Source: Tenuifilaceae bacterium CYCD
Lineage (GTDB): Bacteria > Bacteroidota > Bacteroidia > Bacteroidales > Tenuifilaceae
Reading direction: 5' to 3'
Assembly (NCBI GenBank): GCA_036322835.1
Contig: AP027304.1
Span: forward strand, 682,001-746,000
DNA: 64,000 nucleotides
A model generated the notes under the pieces. That model did no database searches and was not told the DNA's origin. It saw only the letters and a program-made list of their open reading frames with translations. A program made the position numbers and the translations under genes. This document shows, piece after piece, positions 8,101-15,950 of this stretch (position 1 is its first letter; each line of letters opens with the position of its first letter).

Positions 8101-8295
8101 ATGAAAACAAGTAAAATTTTAAAAGCGGAAACTTTTGTAAGTTTAACCAAGTACGAAATGGTTAAAATTTTGGGTGGAGAGAGTTGTTCAAATAGCGAAA
8201 ATCAGAATACATCGACTAATAACTCCGACACAAGTTCCATGCAGCAAGAAAATCAAAAATTTTCAACATTGTCTAACATTATGAAAACCAAGTAA
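8101..8295 (+). CDS. Double-glycine leader peptide (bacteriocin-type / natural-product precursor)
   Basis: A 64-residue peptide. Residues 1-26 look like a Bacteroidota GG leader: a charged start MKTSKILKAE, then FVSLTKYEMVKILGG, matching the L-x-K/x-x-E-M-x-x-I-x-G-G pattern of GG-type precursors (compare TIGR04149-like leaders). Cleavage after Gly26 would free a 38-residue core beginning ESCSNSENQN, rich in Asn, Ser, Thr and Gln, with one Cys (29), two Met and no aromatic residue except Phe. No C39 peptidase-transporter, lanthipeptide enzyme or radical-SAM enzyme is encoded nearby. It lies between two copies of a palindrome and 115 bases before a TPR sensor kinase, so a signalling peptide is as plausible as a bacteriocin. 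Its function is unknown. Confidence 0.72.
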   Translation: MKTSKILKAETFVSLTKYEMVKILGGESCSNSENQNTSTNNSDTSSMQQENQKFSTLSNIMKTK

Positions 8296-8325
8296 TTTTT
8301 TATCATAAGACAGCAAACTCTAATT

Positions 8326-8342
8326 ACCCCCAAAAGGGGGGT
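8326..8342. promoter_or_regulatory. Palindrome 2, candidate operator before the sensor kinase gene
   Basis: ACCCCC-AAAA-GGGGGGT, the same as the site at 8000-8015 but for one extra G. It ends 21 bases before a TACCTTTG -7 box (8364-8371), so it would occupy the -33 region. No T run follows, which argues against a terminator for the peptide gene. Confidence 0.6.
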
Positions 8343-8363
8343 AGTTGTATATTATATTAAAAA

Positions 8364-8371
8364 TACCTTTG
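8364..8371 (+). promoter_or_regulatory. -7 element (TACCTTTG) of the TPR sensor kinase gene
   Basis: Full match to TAnnTTTG, 39 bases before the ATG. A TTG at 8345-8347 is 16 bases upstream, shorter than the normal 19-21, so the palindrome may substitute for a -33 element. Confidence 0.6.
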
Positions 8372-8410
8372 TCTTGGTTATAAGATTAATACAATATAGA
8401 ATAACCCTCG

Positions 8411-10363
8411 ATGAAAAAAAACAGAATTAGCAAAGGACTGTTTCTCTTTGTTTTGATCTTTGTATCAATGATTGACATTAGTCTTTTTGCCCAGAAGAAC
8501 GATCAGATCTATATTGACTCAATGTTAATTACTGCCAAATCAATGCTTTACTCAGAACCCGATAAAGCATTTGAAATGACACGTGCAGCCATTGAATTAT
8601 CTGAAAAACAGGCTAATCCCTTAACGCTGGCAAATGGTTATAGATTATTAGGAAGTTACTATTCTGATATTAAAAGTAATTTTGAAGAGGCCCGGCATGA
8701 CTATAAAATGGCTGATAGTATTTATAGGAATAATATTGGAAAAGAATACGTTGAAGGTATTGGAGCCATATATCATTGCTATGGAGTAATAGATCAACGG
8801 TTAGGCAATTATTTTGAATCTATTCAAAATTATTTAAATGCACTAAACATCCTCGATAGTATTGGTAATCGCACAATTTTACCAAAAACACTTAATAATA
8901 TTTCAATTCTTTATGCCTTTTTAAAGGATTATAAAAAAGCAGAAGAATACTCTCGTGAATGTTTAAAAATAAGCGAGGAGAACAAAGACGAAAATATGAT
9001 TTCTGTAGTTAGCGTTGGTTTAGCTGATGCATTGATTTCACAAGAAAAATATGAAGAAGTTCCAAAACTATTAAATATCTCCAAAGAAATTTCCATGAAG
9101 CTAAAGAATCTTTATATCCTTGAATTGTCTCATTTAAATTATGGAAATTACTATTATTTATATAAAAAAGATTATAAAAAATCAATAGAGGAATACAAAC
9201 AGGCTCTACAATATGCTGAAGATCTTGGAAGTGAATGGGAGGTTATGCGATTGTCTGCAAATGTTTCAGAGGTCTATTTTTTAGATAAACAGTATAGCAA
9301 TGCAAGATTGTCTGCCGAAAAAGCAATTGAATTGGCCAAGAAAATGGGAACTATTGATGTGAAACAAAGAACTCTTTGTATTCTTGCAAAAATTGATGCA
9401 CTAAATAAATCTTTCTCCAATGCATATGATAATTTATTACAATCATACAATCTTAAGGATACTGTTTTTAATGAAAGTAAGCAAATGCATATAAACTATT
9501 TAGAATCGCTTTATCAATCTGAAAAAAAGGAAAAGGAAATAATAATTCTTAAAGACTCTCAAAAAGAGAATGAACTTATTCTTAAAAGAAGGAAATACCA
9601 AATAACTGTACTTGTAATATTCATTTCTGTCATCATTCTTACTACAACTTTTATTTACATTCGAGTTAAGGATAAACAAATTATCAATATTCAAAAACTC
9701 CAAATACAAGAACAACAAATAAGAAAACTGGAGCAGGAAAAACAGCTTATTGCAACACAATCGTTGCTCGAGGGCGAAACCACTGAACGCGCCAGATTAT
9801 CAAAGGATTTACACGATGGACTGGGAGGACTACTCTCCGTTACAAAACATAAAATAGCCAATATGAAAGGTAGCTTAACTATTCCCGAGGAGCAGGTGGA
9901 AACCTTTAACTCGGCACTCGAAATGCTCGATAATTCGATTAAGGAGCTCCGCAGGGTTGCCCACAACCTTATGCCAGAATCGCTTATGCGGTACGGCTTA
10001 AGTGCTGCAATCAAGGATTTTTGCAGCAGTATCGATAAAGCTGCCTACCATTTCTACGGCGTTGAGAAACGAATAGATGAAAAACTTGAGGTTGCCGCAT
10101 TCCGGATCGTAAGCGAACTGGTGAACAACGCATTAAAGCATGCAAATGCTAGCAAAATCAACGTTCAACTGGTTCAGGAGCAGGACCGGGTCAGCATTAC
10201 AGTTCACGACGATGGCTGTGGCTTTGATCCCAAGCTAATTGATAAAAGCAAATCGGGTGGGCTTAATAATATTGAGTCGAGGGTAGTATCGTTTAATGGC
10301 CGGATTGATATCCTTTCCGCTCCCGGCAAAGGAACAGAAGTTTCGGTTGAGTTTAAATGTTAA
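8411..10363 (+). CDS. TPR-domain sensor histidine kinase (HisKA_3 / NarX-type)
   Basis: Membrane sensor of 650 residues: signal sequence (about 1-27), a periplasmic array of about six to seven TPR helices (about 40-370), one membrane helix (about 397-417), a coiled linker rich in Gln, and a HisKA_3 dimerisation helix with phospho-acceptor His468 in RLSKDLHDGLGG. The HATPase_c domain follows with N box ELVNNALKHA, G1 DDGCGFDP and GGLNNIESRV. This layout is common in Bacteroidota, usually paired with a NarL-type regulator, which here follows at once. TPR arrays bind peptides in the RRNPP family, so the neighbouring GG peptide is a possible ligand (inference). The 3' third (kinase domain) is visibly richer in GC than the TPR part. 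Confidence 0.9.
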   Translation: MKKNRISKGLFLFVLIFVSMIDISLFAQKNDQIYIDSMLITAKSMLYSEPDKAFEMTRAAIELSEKQANPLTLANGYRLLGSYYSDIKSNFEEARHDYKMADSIYRNNIGKEYVEGIGAIYHCYGVIDQRLGNYFESIQNYLNALNILDSIGNRTILPKTLNNISILYAFLKDYKKAEEYSRECLKISEENKDENMISVVSVGLADALISQEKYEEVPKLLNISKEISMKLKNLYILELSHLNYGNYYYLYKKDYKKSIEEYKQALQYAEDLGSEWEVMRLSANVSEVYFLDKQYSNARLSAEKAIELAKKMGTIDVKQRTLCILAKIDALNKSFSNAYDNLLQSYNLKDTVFNESKQMHINYLESLYQSEKKEKEIIILKDSQKENELILKRRKYQITVLVIFISVIILTTTFIYIRVKDKQIINIQKLQIQEQQIRKLEQEKQLIATQSLLEGETTERARLSKDLHDGLGGLLSVTKHKIANMKGSLTIPEEQVETFNSALEMLDNSIKELRRVAHNLMPESLMRYGLSAAIKDFCSSIDKAAYHFYGVEKRIDEKLEVAAFRIVSELVNNALKHANASKINVQLVQEQDRVSITVHDDGCGFDPKLIDKSKSGGLNNIESRVVSFNGRIDILSAPGKGTEVSVEFKC

Positions 10364-10452
10364 TATTGCTAGTGACAGGTGACATTATAAGTGACAATAA
10401 AAAATCTCAAGAACTTATAACCAGTCGCAAGTCACACTTCACAAATCGAAAA

Positions 10453-11064
10453 ATGAGTAAGATTCTTATAGTCGACGATCATCCATTAATTGCGCAAAGC
10501 CTAGCAAGTATCATAAACGATTCTAAAATCGGCGAAGTTGCAGGAATTGCCTCAACTGCAAAGCAATGCTTGGATTTGGTTGCATCCAAAGATTTTGATC
10601 TTGTTCTTTTAGACATAAACCTACCCGATGGCAATGGCCTAGACATCTGTAAATCGATTACCGAAAAGTACCCTCAAACAAAAGTACTGGCAATAACAAC
10701 CTTCAGCGAGTACACAATAATCCGCAAGATGCTGGAAAATGGAGCCTCCGGCTATATCCTGAAGAACTCCATGCCCGAAGAGGTTATTGAGGGGATTGAA
10801 ACCGTTTTAAATGGCGAAACGTTCCTGTGCCACGAGGTTGATTTGCTGATGAAAAAGAAAACGGATCAACAAATTTACCTAACCCCCCGTGAAACGGAAC
10901 TCCTAAAACTTATCTGCGATGGCTACACAAACCCAGAGATAGCCGAAAAACTCTTTTTGGGCGTTGAAACCATCAACAGCTACCGCAAGAATCTCCTATT
11001 TAAGCTGAACGCCCGCAACACTGCTGTGCTTGTAAAAATTGCAATGGAGCAAAAATTAATATAG
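10453..11064 (+). CDS. NarL/LuxR-family response regulator
   Basis: Transcription factor of 203 residues. The receiver domain starts MSKILIVDDHP (acidic pocket Asp8-Asp9) and has the phospho-acceptor Asp54 in LLDINLPDGNG; the LuxR-type helix-turn-helix (about 140-200) has the signature LTPRETELLKLICDGYTNPEIA and TINSYRKNLLFKL. An in-frame ATG at 10357, overlapping the kinase stop, would add 32 residues without similarity to receiver domains, so the ATG at 10453 is chosen. It is the cognate partner of the kinase upstream and the best candidate to bind the palindromes at 8000 and 8326, since NarL-type proteins bind short inverted repeats. Confidence 0.9.
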   Translation: MSKILIVDDHPLIAQSLASIINDSKIGEVAGIASTAKQCLDLVASKDFDLVLLDINLPDGNGLDICKSITEKYPQTKVLAITTFSEYTIIRKMLENGASGYILKNSMPEEVIEGIETVLNGETFLCHEVDLLMKKKTDQQIYLTPRETELLKLICDGYTNPEIAEKLFLGVETINSYRKNLLFKLNARNTAVLVKIAMEQKLI

Positions 11065-11072
11065 ATTTTCGG

Positions 11073-11630
11073 TTAGGGATTAACATGTCCCCAGTTTTCA
11101 CCCCTTTTAATCCGTGTAATCTGCATCTCGCTAATGCTAAATAGTTTTGCTATTGTGGATTGCTTTATACCTCGCTGTAGCATCGATTTTAGAAGAGATA
11201 CATCCTGTTCGGTTAATTTACTCGTAGTAACAATTCTTTGGAAGCTGGGCTTATTGTATTTCACCTTGAAGTAATTGCTATAATGAGCCCTCATATCCTC
11301 GTCGGTAAGCCATTTAAGGTTGGTATAATGGTTGTTATTTAGGTTGCTATCGATATGTGTAACGTATTTATGCTGTTCCGAAGGTTTTCCCAACCAGAGT
11401 TCTGCCACCAATTTATGAACGCAAGCCCTTCTGCTTTTTCCGTTTGCTTTTAATTCTACAATCTTAAATCCTTTAACATTGCTACACTTCAGAATTTTTC
11501 CATTAACAGAATCATAGGCATAGGATTTAACCCTACCATAATTACTTATCTCATATCTACTCATTGTGTCTGGAATAAGCCGCCACTCCTCATCTTCCAA
11601 TTTTTTTAGTTTACGATTGGTCAACTCCAT
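11073..11630 (-). CDS. Free-standing HNH homing-type endonuclease (NUMOD4 + HNH_3 + HTH)
   Basis: A 185-residue protein. Residues about 10-40 match the NUMOD4 motif (EEWRLIPDTMSRYEISNYGRVKS). Residues 75-120 match an HNH_3-type nuclease: the first His in VHKLVAELWL, then THIDSNLNNNHYTNLKWLT with the usual H-x-D and N-x-x-x-N-L pattern. The last 50 residues form a helix-turn-helix (QRGIKQSTIAKLFSISEMQITRIKRGENW), the DNA-recognition part. Such genes are typical of phages and self-splicing introns, but no intron, intein or phage gene is near: it stands alone, 8 bases from the convergent regulator stop. All nuclease residues look intact. The biological role is unknown. Confidence 0.8.
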   Translation of the reverse strand: MELTNRKLKKLEDEEWRLIPDTMSRYEISNYGRVKSYAYDSVNGKILKCSNVKGFKIVELKANGKSRRACVHKLVAELWLGKPSEQHKYVTHIDSNLNNNHYTNLKWLTDEDMRAHYSNYFKVKYNKPSFQRIVTTSKLTEQDVSLLKSMLQRGIKQSTIAKLFSISEMQITRIKRGENWGHVNP

Positions 11631-11753
11631 CTCCTCTCCTTGTTTTATTGATAAGACAATGTAATCCTTGGCAAAACATTATATGTAAAAATAATCAAAA
11701 GTCAGTATTATAATATCGCTGACAAATCCGAAGCAGTGCCATATTTACTCCCC

Positions 11754-11789
11754 AAAATCCCCCTAAAAGAAACGTTTTAGGGGGATTTT
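11754..11789 (-). terminator. Intrinsic terminator of the AsmA gene
   Basis: A perfect 15-base stem (11754-11768 with 11775-11789) around a six-base loop, AAAATCCCCCTAAAA paired with its complement. It follows the AsmA stop by 20 bases on the minus strand. Confidence 0.9.
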
Positions 11790-11809
11790 GACATGGGTTT
11801 ATGCTCTCT

Positions 11810-14575
11810 CTAAAGCTTAGCCGCTTCAGCCTTGGCTTTTTCAATTATTTGGTTAGCCTTTACATCGGCCTCGCTTATTAATTTTTGCGCAGCGGCCTCT
11901 CCTTCCTTCCGAATTTTCTTGGCTGCCTCTTTTGCAATTTTTTCAGCAATTGGGCCTTTCTTTTTCCCTTCAGCTTCGGTTTTTAGTGCTTGATCCTCGG
12001 CCTCTTTCCTAACTTTATCGGCAGCAATAGCAGCCTCCTCCCTAACCTTGGCTGCTTCCTTTTCTGCATCTGCAATAAGTTTTTCGGCCTGAGCCTTTGC
12101 CTCCTTTTTAACTTCTACCTTTGCTTCGTTAACAGCAGCCTCCTTAACTGAGCCTGTTGCGCCCGATGATGTTTCGCCACCATCTAGGCCCACTATAGGC
12201 TTCTCGGTGGTTCCTTCTATTTTCAAATTTAGCTTAATCTCATCAACTGGTTTTGCACCATATTTTCCGGCCAACCCATTTATGAAGTCGGTAGCTGGGC
12301 CTAAGTAAGATGCTGGAACTGTTAATTTAGCCTTAAAATTCAGGGTTTGATCCAATCCCATATCTCCACCAATATTCATCTTTGTATCCACTATCTTGGT
12401 ATCGAATGGATCAACATAAACCCTTCCATCCTTGATTCTAAAACTAATATTCACATCCTTCATGGATGGATTCCTAAACTTATCGTTCTTTAGAACATCA
12501 GCAACCTTGCCAAACACTTTAGAATTGGTGAAACCAATTTCGTTCGATTGCAACTTACCGTAAGCGTCGATGCTGTTCATTACTGGCATCATTGTAGTAT
12601 CGAGGGTTGAAACAAATTTAAACTGAAGCGATACCTTTCCGGTCATATCCTTAGCCGCAGGAGCCATCTTCTGTAACGATGAGAAAGCGTTAAACGCCGA
12701 AGGAATATCGATACCCTTCATATTAAAATCGAAATCGGTTTTGGGGGCCTTTACATCCTGCGGATTATAACGACCGCTCATCACCATTGAGCCTTGCAGT
12801 AAATTCATTCCAAGATTTTTCATATCCACAATACCATCGTTTACCACCAAATCGCCGTTCAAGTTTGTGATGTCCAACTTATCATATAAAATATGCGCAA
12901 AATTGGCTTTCATGTTGAAGTTTATATTTCTTGGAACCTCTATCACACTCATTGCCGATGTGTCCTCAACAGTCTCTTCCGAAGTGCTTTCGCCAGTCAT
13001 GAACTCATTAACATCAAACATGCTCGACGAAATGTTAAGGTTCCCCCGAATGGTTTCGTTCTTGAAAACGTACGGGATAAAGTTCTCCAAACGGCCATTC
13101 ATTTTCAGATCACTCTTTCCAACCCGACTATCGAACTTGGCCAAATCGACATATTTTGGTGAAAAATTAAGAACCGTTTCGGTGATTTTAAACCCTTGCG
13201 GCAAATCGTTGCTGGTAAAGGCAAAGTTTGTTAAACGCAAAGAGCCATCGGCCTTAAACTTCTCGTAATCCTCCTTCTCGATATAGGATAACTTACCAGC
13301 AAAATCGAGGTTTGCGTCCAGGATTCCTTCAATGGTCATACTGTCGAGTGGCATAACATCAGCCAACGATGCAAAATCAATCTTCCCGGTGATATTGCCA
13401 TCAATCTGCATATCGCTCATTGGTGTAGCAACGTGTAACCGAGCATCGAATGGGTTGCTACCCAGCTCAAGGTGGAATTTATCGACATTCACCGTGGTAT
13501 TATCCATGTTGGTTCCATCGAACCATACCTTGGCGATGATATTTACATTGTTAACCGACTTAGGAAGATCGGGGTACTGAAACATACCATTCTCAACAGT
13601 CATCGCAACCGATGCGTTAGGCATTATTGAATCGTTATAAACACCTTTCACATATCCATCAATTCCAAATTTTCCGGAAGTTTTAAGCCCCTCAAAATCC
13701 TTCATGTATATTGCAGGAACCATTGAGAGAATTGCTTTGAAATCGGTGGATGGCGTGTTGAACTTGATATCCATTTCGATATCGCTACCCGGCATTTTAA
13801 CCATACCCTCGAAAAGCAATGCGAGCTGGTTGATGCGGAACATATTATCCTTGAAGGTGTATATACTGCTATCGAGGTTTGCCCCCAGAGTGGCATTAAA
13901 CTCCATATTTGCATCCTTCACATAGCGTAATCCGTCCATTGTAAAGTTCAGTGCCCCTATTGATGTTTTAAGGTTCAAATCGGTTTGGCTCATTCCCATA
14001 TTACCGGATAGCAGCAAGTTGAAGCTTCGGATAGATGCGGCCATACTCGATGAATCATCGATATACTCTATATTGGCATTTCGGATCTCGAACTTTGTTA
14101 GAGCCACTTTTGTGTTGATAGGCGAACTTGCCGCAGTATCCTCGGCTTCGGTTTCGGGCGTGCCCGATGTTTTAGCTATATCCCAATTCACAAGCCCATC
14201 CTTGGTGATTCTGGCTTTTAGCCGAGCCTCGTCGAGCAGTATCGACTTAACCTCTATATTCTGCATATCGATAACGCTCCAAAGATTTACCTTAACGCTA
14301 AACTCTTTAAAAGCTACAAGAGTATCGTTAGCAAAACTATCGACACCAACAACGCTTAAACCTTTTAAGCCTATGTATAGGTTTGGAAAGCCTTTGATGA
14401 GCGATACCTGAAAATCTTTAAACTCAACATTGGCATTAACACTTTTATTAATCTCGGTTTTGGCAATTTGCATCAACTGAGGCTTAAATACTATTGGGAC
14501 AATAATTGCCACAGCAATAAACAGAGCCAGAACAACTACTACAACCCAGAATAAACGTTTTAGGAACTTTCTCAT
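11810..14575 (-). CDS. AsmA family protein with C-terminal Ala/Glu/Lys coiled-coil tail
   Basis: Inner-membrane-anchored periplasmic protein of 921 residues. An N-terminal membrane helix (about 8-32, LFWVVVVVLALFIAVAIIVPIVF) is followed by the AsmA opening (LMQIAKTEINKSVNANVEFKDFQVSLIKGFPNLYIGLKGLSVVG) and a long series of beta strands that end in an AsmA_2-like region (about 640-790). AsmA/TamB/YhdP-type proteins are bridge-like lipid-transport proteins between the membranes. Unusual is the tail, about 810-921: a continuous Ala/Lys/Glu heptad-like helix (EKEAAKVREEAA and similar), reminiscent of TolA or ATP-synthase b-type coiled coils. It is monocistronic, with a promoter at 14619-14650 and its own terminator. 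Confidence 0.87.
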   Translation of the reverse strand: MRKFLKRLFWVVVVVLALFIAVAIIVPIVFKPQLMQIAKTEINKSVNANVEFKDFQVSLIKGFPNLYIGLKGLSVVGVDSFANDTLVAFKEFSVKVNLWSVIDMQNIEVKSILLDEARLKARITKDGLVNWDIAKTSGTPETEAEDTAASSPINTKVALTKFEIRNANIEYIDDSSSMAASIRSFNLLLSGNMGMSQTDLNLKTSIGALNFTMDGLRYVKDANMEFNATLGANLDSSIYTFKDNMFRINQLALLFEGMVKMPGSDIEMDIKFNTPSTDFKAILSMVPAIYMKDFEGLKTSGKFGIDGYVKGVYNDSIMPNASVAMTVENGMFQYPDLPKSVNNVNIIAKVWFDGTNMDNTTVNVDKFHLELGSNPFDARLHVATPMSDMQIDGNITGKIDFASLADVMPLDSMTIEGILDANLDFAGKLSYIEKEDYEKFKADGSLRLTNFAFTSNDLPQGFKITETVLNFSPKYVDLAKFDSRVGKSDLKMNGRLENFIPYVFKNETIRGNLNISSSMFDVNEFMTGESTSEETVEDTSAMSVIEVPRNINFNMKANFAHILYDKLDITNLNGDLVVNDGIVDMKNLGMNLLQGSMVMSGRYNPQDVKAPKTDFDFNMKGIDIPSAFNAFSSLQKMAPAAKDMTGKVSLQFKFVSTLDTTMMPVMNSIDAYGKLQSNEIGFTNSKVFGKVADVLKNDKFRNPSMKDVNISFRIKDGRVYVDPFDTKIVDTKMNIGGDMGLDQTLNFKAKLTVPASYLGPATDFINGLAGKYGAKPVDEIKLNLKIEGTTEKPIVGLDGGETSSGATGSVKEAAVNEAKVEVKKEAKAQAEKLIADAEKEAAKVREEAAIAADKVRKEAEDQALKTEAEGKKKGPIAEKIAKEAAKKIRKEGEAAAQKLISEADVKANQIIEKAKAEAAKL

Positions 14576-14618
14576 GGCTAAGGATATTTTAGGTTTTACT
14601 TATGGAAATACGTGGAAA

Positions 14619-14650
14619 CAAATTTAATTGATAATTATTGAATAGGCCAA
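14619..14650 (-). promoter_or_regulatory. Promoter of the AsmA gene
   Basis: Read on the minus strand: TTG (14650-14648), 21 bases, TAAATTTG (14626-14619). Both halves of the Bacteroidota consensus are present, 43 bases before the ATG. Confidence 0.7.
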
Positions 14651-14859
14651 GTGTCGCCGAAAAAAGATTTCACAATTAAAAGCCCCCTTTTGTTTTGATA
14701 TATATCAATAATCAAAGAATAGGACTACAACTTATGTCAACAATTACAAAATATAAACCTTTCAAAAATAAAGCATTGCGGTCATTTCAAGGTTGAAATC
14801 TGATTCAACTCTAATAACTATCAACATTAATTGCAACAATTCCTAAAAAAACATTGTTC

Positions 14860-14867
14860 TATATTTG
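14860..14867 (+). promoter_or_regulatory. -7 element (TATATTTG) of the phosphate transporter gene
   Basis: Exact TAnnTTTG match, 36 bases before the ATG. No TTG is found 19-21 bases upstream. Confidence 0.5.
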
Positions 14868-14903
14868 TATGAAACCGAGAACTATTAAACCACCAAAAAC
14901 AAT

Positions 14904-15944
14904 ATGGATGCACTAATCTCGAGCCACCTAATTATACCATTCTTAATATCCATGTTTTTAGCCATCACTATGGGAGGAAGCGGAACCGGCCCTTCGTTTT
15001 CGGCTGCATATGGAGCCAATGTTCTTAAAAAGAATGCAATTCCGGGATTATTCGGAATGATGGTTTTTTTAGGAGCGATTATAGCCGGAAAAGCCACAGC
15101 CAGAACCATAGGCGAAGGTCTGATAAATCCAGATCTAATGAACTACGCCCAAGTCTCCATCATACTGTTCTCGGTTGCCATATCGTTGCTAATCGCCAAT
15201 CTTTTTGGTGTGCCTCAATCTACCAGCCAATCAACCGTATTGGCCGTTGTTGCGCCAGGGCTATACTTCCACGAGTTCTCCTCGCACAAACTTTTTTTCG
15301 AAGTAATACCAACATGGTTTATTTTACCAGTAATAGCATTTGTGATCAGCTTTTTAATTGGCAAGTATATATATAAGCCCTTGAGAAGGCGAGGCTACAC
15401 AATATCTTCGCAAATAAACAGCCATTACTTACTAAAGGGAGCAATTATAGGAATGTCGATGTATGTTGCATTTTCCATAGGGGCAAACAATGTGGCAAAC
15501 GCAAGTGGACCACTAACCACCATGACCCTAAACGAGCTTAATATACACCATAATTCAGGGCGAATACTTACCCTGATTATGATTATGGCAACAATGGTTG
15601 TTGCTCCTAGCTTTGGTATTGGTAGTTCAATTTTTGGAGATAAGATCCTTCGCAACACTGGAAAAGAACTTTTCCTGTTTGGCAAGATTGAGGCTGTTGT
15701 AATTGCATTCATTTCGGCATCACTTCTTTTAGCGGCATCGCTGTTTAAAGGAATTCCCACATCGCTAGTACAACTGAACGTTGGCGCCATTTTAGGTATT
15801 GGCGTAGCCAAACTGGGGCCAAAGCATATTTTCAAAAAAACTGAAGTCAGGAAATTTTTTGTGATGTGGCTAATTGCACCCTTAGTAGCATTCTTGCTAT
15901 CGTGGTACTTAACCTACCTTGCCGATGCTTATGGCTACCTATAG
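14904..15944 (+). CDS. pit: Inorganic phosphate transporter, PiT family
   Basis: Inner-membrane permease of 346 residues with about ten hydrophobic segments in two inverted halves. The second half has the canonical PiT signature FSIGANNVANASGPL; the first half has the diverged GGSGTGPSFSAAYGANVLKK, a variant seen in a branch of the family. PiT proteins import phosphate with a cation. The length is at the short end of the family, without a large cytoplasmic loop. Its stop codon is only 6 bases from that of the convergent FtsX-type gene, with no room for a separate terminator. No PhoU-like (DUF47) gene is next to it. Confidence 0.88.
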   Translation: MDALISSHLIIPFLISMFLAITMGGSGTGPSFSAAYGANVLKKNAIPGLFGMMVFLGAIIAGKATARTIGEGLINPDLMNYAQVSIILFSVAISLLIANLFGVPQSTSQSTVLAVVAPGLYFHEFSSHKLFFEVIPTWFILPVIAFVISFLIGKYIYKPLRRRGYTISSQINSHYLLKGAIIGMSMYVAFSIGANNVANASGPLTTMTLNELNIHHNSGRILTLIMIMATMVVAPSFGIGSSIFGDKILRNTGKELFLFGKIEAVVIAFISASLLLAASLFKGIPTSLVQLNVGAILGIGVAKLGPKHIFKKTEVRKFFVMWLIAPLVAFLLSWYLTYLADAYGYL

Positions 15945-15950
15945 GAATCC

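Larger units (their letters stand above)
14576..14903. other. 328-base divergent intergenic region
   Basis: AT-rich spacer between the AsmA and phosphate-transporter genes. It holds a convincing minus-strand promoter (14619-14650) and a plus-strand TATATTTG box (14860-14867). No open frame or repeat of note was seen in the remainder. Confidence 0.7.

Noticed and set aside
10357-10452. Possible N-terminal extension of the response regulator (32 residues)
   Set aside because: The extension starts inside the kinase gene's end and has no receiver-domain similarity; the receiver starts exactly at the ATG 10453.
11073-11630. HNH gene as part of an intron or intein
   Set aside because: The flanking genes are intact and not split; no splice-site or intein features are present.
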